A stretch of 61,260 nt of DNA, taken from assembly GCA_000310025.1 (NCBI GenBank), contig FN649753.1, forward strand, positions 687,299 to 748,558. Reading direction: 5' to 3'. The notes under the pieces were generated by a model that searched no databases, had not been told where the DNA came from, and was given only the letters and a program-made list of their open reading frames with translations. The position numbers were made by a program, and so were the translations under genes. Source of the DNA: Ectocarpus siliculosus. Its lineage: Eukaryota; Sar; Phaeophyceae; Ectocarpales; Ectocarpaceae. Below are positions 22,601 through 34,395 of the stretch, in pieces. How positions within the stretch are numbered: the stretch's first letter is position 1; every line of letters begins with the position of its first letter.

Positions 22601-25600
22601 TGATACCCGAAGAAAATCTTCCCTTCCCTGCTACGTCTTGTGGCGATATTTTCGATGCTTGTTCGTCGCGTTGCCACTCTTCTCCGCCTTGGAACTGTTT
22701 CCCCTCTTTCCCACCGCCGGCACACCCCATGCGTTAGCCGCCAAGCCACCCCACACCCCATTCGCCCCCCTCTTCCCCTCGGATCAGGCACGGGGGGCGT
22801 TGCCTGGACCCCAGCGCCTCTACTCCGTCCCTCCTCCGACGGTCTCTCCTCTCCGCCGGCGTCGAGCTTACGTCCGCCGCCGCTCCGGCCGCCGCCCCCT
22901 TCGCCCCTCCCTGCGAGGAGGAGCATGTCGAGGCTAGCGGCGACGGCGGTGGTAACGTCGACGACCACGTTGCTGTTTCGTCCTCGTCCTCGGCGTGGTC
23001 GTCGACGGCGACGATCGGCGGTGGTTCTGGTTCTTTCGCGGGTTCCGGTTGGGCGGAGGGGCAGCGGTGCGCCGCTGCCGCCGGCGTCTTGATCGTCGGC
23101 GCGCACGGCCGTTGTCCGTGGGGAGCCCTCGCGGCCTGCAGCGGTGGCGTCGGCAACGGCGGCGGTGGCAGCGGCGGCGATGGTGAAACCGTCGCGATGC
23201 CGGGGGGGCTGCGAGCTCTCCTGGAGACGGAGGCGAGTGCGGAGGCGGTGTCGACGCTCTGGGTGGAGGCTTGCCACCGCGGCAGCGAGCTCCGGCGGCC
23301 TGGCTTGTGCGAGCGGGCGTTCCGCCCGCAGCCCTGGCCGATCAGAACGTTCTCAGATGTTTCTTGCGGTTCGTCCTTCTCTTCTTCGCCTGGGACGACG
23401 ACGGCGGCGGCGGGCGGTGGGCGAAAGAACGTCACAGCCCGCGATCGGCCTCCAGCCATAGCGGTGAGTTTCTTTTAGTTTTGTTTTTTCGCGGTGCATG
23501 ACGGCGCGTGTTTTTGCCGTTCCTTACGCCCGCTCTTTGGCGGGGTTTGAATCGGGGAGCACGAGCTGGCTCGCAGGCCGTTGTGTGTGTTCTGCTGCCT
23601 GTTGGGTGGGTACTCGTAAGAGGCGGAGAGATGCTATCCCCCCTAGTCCTGCTTTCAATGGCTCGGTTGATCCACCACCAAGCGGGTACGGCAAAAGCCC
23701 CATACGTCTACGGAAAACCCTCGACGAGATGTTTCTAAAACCATTATCGTCCGTGTTGGTACGAAAGCTTGGGTAATTTATGGAGCAATCGAGCTATGAA
23801 AATCAGTCTAGGGAGGAGTGCCACCTGTCCGCCGCTTACGGTACGCTCTGCTGCGGTCGGTCACGGTTACGTGGAGTTGGCGCATTCCTTGGCGACACTA
23901 AAAACGAAGCGTGCCCCCATTCCTGAGACCGAAAACATCCGGCGATGCAGGTGACAGGCTTTGTCGGGGCCGAGAGGGCAGGGTGGGAGCTGCTCATCCA
24001 GCGCATGGGGGCGACGATGTGCAAGAACCTCAAGAAAAGGGTCACGACCCACCTGGTCTGCAAGGAGGCGAGTTGTTGGAGGGGTTATCTCAGAAGGAGG
24101 GAACAAGGATAACATGGAGAGATCGATCAGAGAGTTTCGACGAGTGAATCGGAAGATCGTGGTTGTGTCATGTACTGCTAGATACACATGCATTTGGTGA
24201 GCGTTCCCGACGTTGCGTAACAGCAGTATAGTGTCTTTGTGACGTGCAGCACCGGCGCGCCTGTGGTCCACCTTCTCGTCTTAGTGGGTTGGCACGGGAG
24301 GGTTCAGATAAGTGAAAAATGAACAACGAATCGTCTGACTGTGATTCAAAAAGAGTTTGGGTTTCTGCCCTACCAATGATGTCGTCCGCTGTTGCAGAAT
24401 CGTTTTTTTTTGTCGTTAATGAGAGGTACTGTACGCGGCCCGTCTTCCTCCAGATGGGTACCCGAGGTGACACAAGATATCACACCCCCTTGACCGATTT
24501 TCAGAGCTCGATTGCTCTACACCAGAGAGAGTGGTGGTGTCGGAAACGGCGGTGTGAAACCGTCTCGTCGAGAGCGCGCCTGTACGTTAGTGTGGGTGGA
24601 TTTCTCTTCGTGGTGGAGCAGTCGAGCTTTCCAAATCGGCCCCGGGTGTGTGCTATCGTATGTCACCTAAAGTACGGCGTTCCTGGTTTGCGTACGATCG
24701 CCCAGCACGAGGCAACAAGGGAATAAATCCTGCGGTAGAACGACTGCCCAAGCGTTATATCACGAAGGAAAGCACCCCCCCCCACACATCTACTCATCGT
24801 CCAGCCGGTTGGCACTGTTGGCGCCGACGGCAGCCGCACGCACACTCACATCACATGCCAGCCCGACCCGCTCCGACTCACATCTGCTGTATTTTTATCG
24901 CGTTTTCTTCTCTTTCTTCGGGGACGCCCATCCAAAAGACCCGCGTCTTCCGTGCTGAACATGGCGCGTGTCTGCTGTGCCATCGCCCATTCCGTCCCAC
25001 CCAATTCCGTTCCGTCCCGGCGTCCCGACAGGCGAAGGGGGAGAAGTTCGAGAGAGCCATCCAGTGGGGGGTGCCTGTCGTTACGGCGGGGTGGCTCTTG
25101 CGGTGCGCGGAGCACGGATACGAGCCTGGGCTGGAGGGAAGTTTCGCCCCTCCCCAATCGCTGTCGACAGTGGCACCGGTGGACACGGCGACGGAATCAG
25201 CTTCAGCAGCTGCAGCTGCAGCAGCAGCGATAGCGACAGCACGTGTGGGTGTGCCCGTGGATGAGAACAAACCAACGCCGCTTTTTTCGGCCGGTGTTCA
25301 TGGGGTGGAGCACGGGCCGTCGGACGGCAGCCCCCACAACAAGAGCAGAAGCAGCAGCAGCGGCAGGGTTGCGGTTGCGACTGATTGTGAAGTGATGGTC
25401 CAACCGCCATCGCCACCCGCCATAACCGCAACGACTTTTGGTGCTGGCGATGGAGGCGAGGCCCTCCCGATTGAGATAAGTGGTTCCACGCGTGAGGGGG
25501 GCTGTGGACGATCGTTGCCATTGGCGGGGGGATCACCGCTACTTCCCCAGCGTCAGCACCAGCAACCGCAGCGGCACGAAGGTGACGAAGTTCGCGGTGA

Positions 25601-25888
25601 AGGCGGTCACCGCCCCAACAACCCATCCGGAGACCCTCGCGCCCTCGCCCGTGACTTGCTTGCTGCTGGCGGTCATGCAGAAGTCCCCCCGCTGTCCCCA
25701 AGGAAAGCTCCGAACGATGAGACGGCGGACCCCGAAAAGGCGGAGGGGATGGAAGCCATTCGGACCGTGGGAGTGGCGAGCGCCGTGGTAAGTCAGTTCT
25801 CCACACCACCACCTCTCGCGATGGGTGCTTGCCGGGATGTTTCTGACCGCGCGCGCGCATCGTCGGATAGGATGGCGTCACGAACTGC

Positions 25889-25927
<39 letters not shown>

Positions 25928-27780
25928 ATCGGGGAGCCAAGAGAGCGGGGAGCATCACGGCAAGGGTTGGCCAAACGAGAGGGCCGTGCATGGTGCGAGG
26001 GACGGCAACAAAGACGAAACCACCAACAGCATACGACACGACAGCGATGTCGGCCATAACGACAACAGCGCTAAGGCCGCAGCCACTTCGGCTACTACCG
26101 AGAATACCGCCCCCAGTAGCGGCCTTGAACAGCAGCTCCTGTCGATGCTTTCGGGGGCCCGGCGTAGCAGCGGAGGCGGCGGCGGAAGCCTCAGTGCCAA
26201 CGACGCCCCTCCGGGAGGAGCGGGCCGTCTTCAAGGACCCCGGGCGCGGAGGCTGCGGCTGAACGCGTGGAGTGCCCGCCCGACGTCGACTCGCGCAAGC
26301 CCCTCGGCCGAATCGTCCGCTCCTACATGTACGGCCGGCGGTACCGGAGTTTCGACTCGAGGTGCCCTGGGTGAAGCTGCGAGAGGGTCGGGTGTCGCGC
26401 CGTCCTGCTTTCCGCCTCCCGCTCCCCACCACCTAGCCTCTTCTCGACTTCCACCAGTCGGTGACGGAGGCACCCCCTTTCGTGGCCCGTTTTCGGCGGA
26501 GACTGGACATGCAGCGGTTGGCCGCTTGAGTGCTGAGGGGTCCTCGTCAAGCCCTAGCGGCGCTTCTCCTTCTGGTTCGTCAGGACGAGAGTCCCGAGCA
26601 GGGCCGGGAGCAGCAGCAGCAGCAGCACCAATGATCTTTGTAGCCGACAACGTCGACGAAAATGACCGTGGAACAGCCGCATCCTTCTCGCCGTTGAGTG
26701 GAACTGGCCGTCGTCCGGGGGGTTTGAGACCCGGTCGCCGTTGTCAGCAAAACGAGGGCTTCGACGGAGGAGTGGGTGTACCCCCCCGAGATGCTCGGCC
26801 TCTTCTTCATTCTCACGAGCCGGGGCCGCCGTCTGACGGGAAGACGGATGGCGGCGGCGGCGGCAGCGACGGCGGTGTCTGCGGAGGCGTTGTGGTCGGG
26901 CTTGAGAACGAACCAGGCGAATGCTGCAGAGGCGGCGGCGGCGGCCTCGACGGAAGACACCGGGACGGCAGTCTTCCGAGCGGGTCATCGTCTGATGGTA
27001 CCGGTAAATTCGGAAGCGGTTCACTCACGGCAGCTGAGCAGGAAAACGACAAGTCGCAGAGGAGACGCGGCGGCGAGCAGTACCCGGTAAGAAGGCGTCT
27101 GTTTGTATGGAGGAGTGCAACTGCGAGAAATAACGTTACTACTCTTGCGGGGGGGGGGGGGGGGGTCGCGTCCCGGTGCGACATGGAGGACGTAGATTTT
27201 CACCCTGCATGACTACGGTACCTACCGCTTGGCTTGTTGTTCGAAATGACGGTGTTTGTTGTGAGGGCACTGCCAAGGGGAGGCTGGTATTGGTGGTACC
27301 CGAGGTGTAGCTATTGCCGTCGCTTTCTCTCCATCAACATGGAAGAGGAAGCAATGACACCATTCTACCACATCCTTTATGCGCCTTTTCGCCTGTGTGT
27401 TGGTTCAGACCGCGGCGGAAGCGCCCCGCGGCCAAGATAACCAGCAGCACCGGCAAGAAGAGCATGCGGACGGCGGGGCGGCGACGGCTTGGTACGGCCG
27501 TGACACAAGCAGCATCGACAGCGGCGGGAGTAGGCGGCGGAGTAGTAGCGAGCGGGGGCTTGACCCGAAGCGCCCCCCCGTCCGTCGGCATCAGCAACGG
27601 CGTGAACAGCGACGGCCGCAGCGGCAACAGCACGACCGACAGCAGCACAACCAGGAGAATCGTTGTTGGCACCGCCACGAGCTAGAGTATCAGCAGCAGG
27701 ACTCGCTCGAAGTGGAGGAAGAGTCCCAGATCGTGACGTATGGGGAGCAGTACAACCCCGCTACGGGGTGGATCCGATAG
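16411..27780 (+). CDS. TOPBP1: TopBP1/Dpb11-like protein with five BRCT domains
   Basis: Nuclear phosphoprotein-binding scaffold; family members connect replication initiation to the ATR checkpoint. Exons, all in phase: 16411-16536, 17178-17304, 17700-17794, 18391-18493, 18757-19267, 19958-20125, 20721-21776, 22788-23463, 23951-24067, 25032-27086, 27409-27780 (stop), giving 1801 residues from the first exon seen. BRCT-A (residues 1-60): AMGGSF, STTHLLA, then PDWVIESC. BRCT-B (71-150): ITGLS, SGGGEYMG, NTTHLV, GMKYEAA. These resemble TopBP1 BRCT1-2 and keep the lysine of the phosphate pocket (TEKY, GMKY). BRCT-C (289-376): VMIVGF, LTHVVLG, ALWLLETC. BRCT-D (698-900) is split by a disordered insert after RHGGRC and closes with LWVEACHRG. 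BRCT-E (955-1025): VTGFVGAERAGWELL, TTHLVC, EKFERAIQWG, WLLRC. A disordered tail of about 780 residues ends QIVTYGEQYNPATGWIR. The intron at 24068-25031 needs a GC donor. Ala and Gly runs come from triplet repeats. Plant MEI1 also has five BRCTs. Confidence 0.87.
16591..16627. repeat. (CTG)n in BRCT-gene intron
   Basis: About 11 CTG units followed by a degenerate TTG/GTT-rich stretch to about 16720, inside the intron that starts at 16537. Confidence 0.95.
18970..19026. repeat. AGC/CAG-type triplet repeat in coding exon
   Basis: Imperfect AGC/CAG units read as poly-Ala in exon 18757-19267 of the BRCT gene; likely variable in length between strains. Confidence 0.9.
23627..23832. mobile_element. 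MITE copy A
   Basis: About 205 bp in the BRCT-gene intron between 23463 and 23951. The left end (GAGATGCTATCC...GGCTCGGTTGATCC) and the reverse complement of the right end (GGTGGCACTCC...AGCTCGATTGCTCC) form imperfect terminal inverted repeats matching copy C. The centre has CTACGGAAAACCCTCGACGA. No coding capacity. Confidence 0.65.
24466..24668. mobile_element. MITE copy C (best preserved)
   Basis: Left end GGTGACACAAGATATCAC then GAGCTCGATTGCTC; reverse complement of the right end GGTGACATACGATAGCAC then AAGCTCGACTGCTCC. These give terminal inverted repeats of about 60 bp around about 85 bp of centre. It sits in the BRCT-gene intron 24068-25031. No open frame for a transposase. Confidence 0.75.
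25895..25932. repeat. (GGC)n in coding exon
   Basis: About 12 GGC units read as poly-Gly in the disordered tail of the BRCT protein. Confidence 0.95.
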
Positions 27781-28434
27781 CAGTATGTGGTACCATATAC
27801 CGATGTAGGTATATATTGTACCGATGTGCAAGACTATGTCGATGTCAGTGCGAGAGCGTGGCGCGCAGGAAAATGGTGTCGTATGAAACGGTGTTCTGTG
27901 CTCGGGTCGCATGGGTGGATTGCTGTAGTGCGATTTTTGTTTCGAAAGAGGCGCAGAACCCACATGCGTGCTGTTTTCGGCAAACTCCTTTACCGAGCAC
28001 TTGTTCTTGTCGGGGGCACCCCTCCCTGTGCTCGCAATATTGAGGGAGTGAAGCGATAACACTGCAATGTACAATAGCCTAGATTGTGTTGGTCAATGGA
28101 GCAGTCGGACACGAGGGTTGCATGGAAAGGATAGTGGCTTGTTCGAGGCCGTTTCAAACGGTTACTCCTTCGATCCAGCTGTACCGATTTGTGCGGAAAT
28201 ACGCGAGTACAAATCACACTTCTAGGATCGATAGCTGGGGTATCTTTGTATCTTTGCCGCCGTCGCTGTAAAAAGTGAAGCTCTTGCCCCGTTATGCCTT
28301 ATTCTGGACAGAAGTATCCCGTACCCCAACATGCGGCGGCGAGCTCTACGTAAATTATCCTTTCTAGAGTATGCACCAAGACGGACCTACGTGGGGGTGT
28401 TTACAACCGACGTGTCAAAAACACCGTATTTTGG
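27781..28434 (+). other. probable 3' untranslated region of the BRCT gene
   Basis: G/T-rich sequence on the coding strand after the stop at 27778-27780, without a further exon; the composition matches the gene's introns. Confidence 0.4.
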
Positions 28435-28640
28435 GTATCTAAATATCCCCGCCCCGATTCTCAAAGCCCGATTGTTCCACAACCAAACTTGTGCCAACAC
28501 CAACAATGACGTGGTTCTGGAAACTTTCGTCGAGGGCTTTTCGTAGACCTATCGGGCTCTTTCCGCACCCACTGGTTTGTGGAGCAATCGATCTTGACAG
28601 CAGTAGTGGGTCAGGGGTTGTGCCATCTCGACAGGATTTG
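28435..28640. mobile_element. MITE copy B
   Basis: Left end GGGTATCTAAATATCC then AAGCCCGATTGTTCCAC, right end (reverse complement) ATCGATTGCTCCACAAACC. The centre has AGCCCTCGACGA on the opposite strand, so it is inverted relative to copy A. Confidence 0.6.
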
Positions 28641-29344
28641 TCTGTAACAATCGCCGCCGCGAAGAAAATGTGGAACAGCAGTAGCGATGGACAAAGCACA
28701 CATCCTTATTGTAATCCTGGTGCGACATCGAACCAGCCATGCGTATGCACGCAGCAGCAGCACTTGACTATCACACTACTGCTGTACTGCTGCTGTATTA
28801 GGAAACATAAATACAAACACAGAAAGACTACCCATTCGAGATAAGATGTATGCTGAAGAATGGAATGGAAGAACACGGCAGAAATTGTGCCGCCGAACCA
28901 TGGGCAGACTTTTTTGTCACCATCCGTGGTCGCCTGTGGTTACGTGGTTACGATACCTCATTTGCCGGAGACATAACTGTGACTGTCATGCATGACATTC
29001 CGCCGCATGCATAGATTCTATTCAGAAAACAAGCAGAGGAGAGGCCGGTGCGACCGCCACCGCCCAGGCACGAGTTGATTGGGAATCAATACATCAATGC
29101 TTCGTTGACATGTTCGGAATTTTATTCTCGTGACGTCACAACTGAGAAAGTCTGTCTTGTTCAAAGTGCGGCAGAACCTCGTTGTTCCCACAGCCGTTGG
29201 GCACATGCTTCGAACGTGGAGCACGTCGCCGTTCCTCTGAAAGCCAAGTTGTGAACTCCCGCGTGTCCGGCTTGTTGTTGGCAGAGGATGCGCTGAGCGT
29301 CAGCCTAGCTCAAAGGCTAGACTACTGCTGTAGTCAGGAAAAAG

Positions 29345-29521
29345 GTGAGGACATCAGTCGAGTACAACGAACTAGTTGATGCCGCGATGAGTGAAAAACA
29401 GAGATCTCCAGGTGGTCAAAAATTGTTTTTTGTGCGATGGGACCCGAGGTCCGAGGGTGAGCTTGCCGTTGATCCGCGGGTGTTGCATGGCATGTTCGAT
29501 TACTGGCTAGGCTGTACCATG
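29345..29521 (+). CDS. candidate isolated exon, unknown protein
   Basis: 59 codons with protein-like composition (KLFFVRWDPRSEGELA, then MFDYWLGCTM) ending exactly at a strong donor (ATG|GTACGT). An internal ATG lies at 29387. No family recognised. A possible following exon from about 29979 (acceptor TTGCAG) has a Cys/Arg-rich frame that recalls a transposase zinc finger, but I cannot name it. Confidence 0.25.
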
Positions 29522-30931
29522 GTACGTTGATTGCTACAGGCAACGGTATATGCATAGGACACACGCACGCGCCGTGTGCAGCAGTGTCGCACGTGGAGAC
29601 CACTTGCATCCGTGGAATACTTCACCAGCTTTTTTGTACGGGTGACTGCAAAAAAACGTTGCGTGGTCACGATATACCGAGGCCCGCAGCGGTATACCGC
29701 ACGACCACGCCGAGAACACATACATACAGCTTTCGCAGGGAAGACACAGCAGGCAAGAGGTTCACGAGCGAGCGTTTGTAGAGAGAGGTGGTGGTATATC
29801 TTTGTGGCGATCCGAGCTGTTTTGTCATAATCGAAATCGGATTTCCAAAAGTTCATCAAATTCATCTTTCATCTTTTTCTGTTCTGTGTCTTCGCCTGCT
29901 AAGGTTGATTGTTGGGAGAGCGGGTAATCAAATATAAGAAGCGAATGTTTCGTTCACTTTTTGACCACAATTACGTTGCAGAAGCGAAGGGACAACCGCT
30001 ACACCTCCTGCAGACAGACGACATACGGTATCCTCTGCCGTCGAACACATCATCGCAGCATCGGCACCCTAAAGACACGTCCGCTCTGCACGGCGTTTGA
30101 CAGACGGGAACCAACCGCGGAGGCCAGCGGGCGCTTCCATCACGCAGATCCCCCAGACCGCTGAGACCCCGCAGTTACACATTCTTTTGCTGGTGTGCCA
30201 CACGCGGAAGACGGCGGGAGACCCTGTCTGTGGTAAGGAGTAATAAGGAGAGCAAGCAAGAATGCGAGAGAGAGGACGGTACATCCAATGATAAATCGGC
30301 TCACATGAGCAAACCCTTCGTACCTTGTCATACTAAACATAGGCAGGGATTAGCGGCGCGTGGCTGTTGAGAGGAACCAGCCATGGATGACACGATCACG
30401 AACTACAGATGTATGCATACGAACCCTGGGTTGTTATCGCAGCATCACGACGCGGCGGATACGCGCACAGGTGCCCGCACTCATGAAGCTTTCGAAACCA
30501 GCAGCAGCAGCACCGTCCGTGGAAAGGTCTCCTTGCGCCATTTATTCCAGAAAGCCGTTGCCTGAGGCATTTACTAGCCGAGATACAGCAGTGGTGGCGC
30601 CTGCTGCGGTGCTAAACACATGGCTATGGCCGAGGATGATGTGTTGCGTGAACGATAGATGGACGTGCTGTAGAATAAGTGCTGGTGGTGTTATCATCCA
30701 TTGGCACACTTCGAGTCTTTCCGTACTTTTGAAAAGACGGAGCAGCGAGTGGCGGCCGTGGTGCACAACCCCAAATGTGAGGAAATGTGGGCGATTATCC
30801 GCTATAAACCGGGGCACTATCCTCGACAGGTTCATGCGCTTGTTGTACTGCAATTCGTATGCGTACGAAGGTAGACGAGGAATGTCGTAAGATGATTCTT
30901 CGCGTTTCTTTACACAAATAATTCGGGAGTT

Positions 30932-31133
30932 GACCCGAGATACATGTAATGTGTCGAAACAGCGCTCGATTTCTCCACAGCAGAAACAGCAGTGGAGGTG
31001 CTGAAAACGGCGGCGTTTGAGCCGCGTCGTGCAGAGCTTTGCGAAACATATCGTTTCAATTCTGATCCTCTCCCTCGTGGAGTAACTGAGCTTGAAACAT
31101 CGGTCCAGGGCGGGGTGGTATCTTGTGTCACCT
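30932..31133. mobile_element. MITE copy D
   Basis: Right end carries GAGCTTGAAACATCGGTCC and ATCTTGTGTCACC; the left end (GTTGACCCGAGATAC then GCTCGATTTCTCCACA) is more decayed. Confidence 0.6.
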
Positions 31134-32536
31134 ACGGTAAACAAAAGCAAGCTGGTTATACTCGCCGAACGATTTGTTCAGAAAAGGTGTGCTGAACTCT
31201 TTTCCGTGAGTGGAGGGAAGCCGGCTGGAAACTGGTCTTATTTCGAGTCTATCGAAACCTACAGTAGATAGATACACTGCTGTGTAGGTACGTTTTCCAG
31301 TTTCTCCTTCCTTGTGGTTCTCTACCGGGTCAACGACAAAAATATCGGGGAGAAGCCCTCCGCTATGTGTGTGTTACATAAAATGCGACCTTCACAGGGA
31401 ACACGGCGGTGCTGTGTCGTTCGACAGCCTTCTTTCTGGTTTATGACTTTTTTGTATTTGTTAAATCTGTTTGAATCTATTTTCATCTATTTGAATCTTG
31501 TATTTGGTTTATTAGAGCAGCTTTCTTTTCCCCGCTCATTTTTAAATTTACAAGTAACGCGACATTTGATAACCTTGTGTGATGAGCGTAGTAAGTGATT
31601 TGCATTGGACAGGACTGGTATACATCGTATAGCATGGAAGTAAGTGATAGAAGTTCCGTTGGAGTATTTGAATGGAGTTCACTCCTTGTTGTGAGGGGGA
31701 CAACAGAAGAAGCAAAACGCGGCGATCAACATGGGCGGCAGCAGAAGAATTTCCCTGTTTTTCTCAGACGATATGTGTCGATAATGTTGTTGAGAACATT
31801 TGAAGCGTGGCGTGTCGTAGCCATGGAGTATGATTTTTCAAGCTGGTTCACGGATATGAACCAGAATTGGTTCAACCACAGCTTTAGCTGCAAGCCGAAA
31901 TCACAAAATTGACATATGTGGTATCTTAGTGACCCCCATGAGCAAGGGAACAAGTCGTCATAGCCGAAATCTCGATCAGAGCCATGATCTCAAAACTACA
32001 GGCTGAGGCACATCAGAAGCCTTCAACATGATAAAAACTAAAGAAATCCATGCAACACCGCATTACCAACCCTGCCGAAGTTTTGAAACAAGGCAATCCA
32101 TATGTTCTAGGGTACGTAACTTAAAAAAAGAAGATAAAACGCTTAATAGTGTGGACGCAAGCAATGGCCAAAATGGTAGTGTTTCGACGGCCGCGATTGG
32201 GCGTCGTCGAATTTCCACTGGATTGTGTGGGATAAATACAGAGAGGCTTTCGTATTGGTTTTGCCTTGAAATATCCAACGAAATATTTTTCTGTCCTCAA
32301 ATTTGACATTGGGGTTCAACGAAGTGCCCCGGAAAAAAGAAACGGAGGGAATGTGTGGACTCCTGACCGGCTTTGAAGGGTCCTAGGAGTGTGTCACTAT
32401 CACATTTTTTCCCGCTCAACAGCTCAAACGAAGATTTACCGAAAGTTTTGTGGGATAACTTGTAAAGCTGGCGCAACACGGGGCGTTGAAGTGTGGGGGC
32501 AGCGCGGATACGATTCTTTACTAAAATCGAGTAGTT

Positions 32537-32699
32537 TGGGGGGAAACGCTGTGTGGAGCCGCCTTTTTTTTTTTCCATAGTCGCCAGTTGTTCGGGGTCC
32601 CAGGAGCCGCACACAAGACCCCGAAACCCGTCGGACCCCGCATATCCGGAGACAGAAAAAAAAAGCGGCGCCACACAGCACAGCGTTTCGCATTTTCCC
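32537..32699. repeat. inverted repeat / foldback element
   Basis: Arms GGGAAACGCTGTGTGG...GCCGCC(T)n and the reverse complement of (A)nGCGGCGCCACACAGC...GCGTTTCGC pair over about 40 bp around a loop of about 75 bp rich in CCCCG/CGGGG. Confidence 0.75.
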
Positions 32700-33454
32700 A
32701 ACGGACACGAGTGCAAAGTTTCAATGTCTAACTCCTAAAAACGGCGTGAGGTTTTCACGTCGAATATTGTTGTATCCATTTCCGTGAACAAGCTTGTATT
32801 TGCCTATACAAACGCTAGCGCGAGGGCCTATGACAATATTGTCACCTGTTGTGTGTATCGATAATGACTACGCACAGCACATCTGATACCGCCTGGTTGT
32901 GTCACGCTGGTTTCGCCGCAGTGCTTCGATAAACAATATATGTGACTCGCGAAGATACCTTACAAGTACATGCATGTACTACGCCGCGTACTGCGGTGCT
33001 AATTTTGTGCGCCCCGCGGTGTTTGTGCGCCATTCGCGCGTGTAAACGCGGGGCTTTGAAGCAATGTTGGTTACATCGTGAAAACGAGTTGCAGTCACAT
33101 CGATGGACCCTGACAAGGTGCGCCTCAAGTACGTCTAGACTACCTGCGATCATGTATGGGACAGTAACCCTGGAAGGAGTCTGCCACGACCCGCTTGACC
33201 TGGTGTGGCGTGACTTCTACATGAAAACGCCCGTGAACGAAAAACGCCATACCACCTCTCGTTGTTCATTTCTCGGCGTTTTCATGCAGGAACCACAGCT
33301 AGCTTCCAATGCTTGAATCAATGTCCATTCGTCTGCGTCGCGTGTCTGAATCTTTCCAGGTTTGGTTTTCAGCGGCAATCGTCAACAACTCGAGAGTGAG
33401 TGCAGACAGCAGCACTTTCGATCAACAGAAAGGAAGAAACAATTCTTCCACTAT

Positions 33455-33545
33455 ATTTTCTGTACTACTGAAGAGACTGCAAACCATTCCCTTCGACTGC
33501 GGTTGTATCTCGAGCGGATAGTCTTTCTGTGTTTTTAAGAAGAAA
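33455..33545. repeat. dispersed repeat, copy 2
   Basis: Diverged counterpart of 15840-15935 in the same orientation; shared blocks include GAGACT, GTATCTCGAGC and TAGTCTTT. Confidence 0.5.
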
Positions 33546-34395
33546 GCGTTTTATTCTGTGATCGCTGCAGAAGAAGGAGCTGTTATTTATTGTATTCGGA
33601 GGTAGCCATGTGATCGCGCTTGACCATGGTTATTTGGCGTTGTAAGATCTTACAGTGTGCGGTCATGCAACATTCGGGCACTATGCCGAGGTATGGTACT
33701 GGGCTAAGCCCCCCACTCACTCAAGAGAACTTTCCCTATTTCCCTTAAAAGCGAAAAATCTAAGAAGGCGTTTCCGACTAGATCTCCATCCTATCACGTC
33801 GTCTGTATCCGCATTCAATGAATCACCACGCGACCGTACGCCACACCCTGTGGGGAGCATTTTCACGCATGGCACAATGTATGCCACTATTTACAAGCTC
33901 TCTTGTGCTAGTCGGAGGCTACATGACGGGCGGGTATAAGCGAGGCCTTCGACATGGCACGAGGAAGGTCGCGGGGTGTCTAGGTAGCGTACGGCAAATG
34001 ACGATGCGCGGGAAATTTCAGCGCTCTACTGGTAGTGTACGAAGCATGCCGACCACTTTCTTTTTTTTCCGTCATGGTCTTGGATAGTTCGCCCCTTTCA
34101 CCAAAAACTATGAAACACCAACCACCAAATCACATCCAAAACCTGAAAACTAAACATACTCAAACAAGTTCGTCGTCTCGGGGTTTCATGTGAACCCATG
34201 GCCCGAATCACGGTGGCCCGCGCTCATACCTCTGGAAACCAGTTGCGACTACCTGTCAGGCAGACGCGACCCTCTGTCCACGGTGTCTGATACCCACCCA
34301 AAAGACGCACGTCCGCTGATACTGGCGGAGTAGGTCAAAAGGGTGTCTGCGCCAATGATGACGGTCCGCACTTCACTTGCCGCCCCGTTCCCGAA

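Larger units (their letters stand above)
31134..34380. other. gene-poor DNA
   Basis: No conserved coding sequence seen. It contains the inverted repeat at 32537-32699 and the second copy of the dispersed repeat at 33455-33545. A short open frame near 33140-33310 has no recognisable homology. Confidence 0.5.

Noticed and set aside
30542-31150. 202-codon minus-strand frame as a gene
   Set aside because: It overlaps MITE copy D and has no recognisable domain or consistent splice sites.
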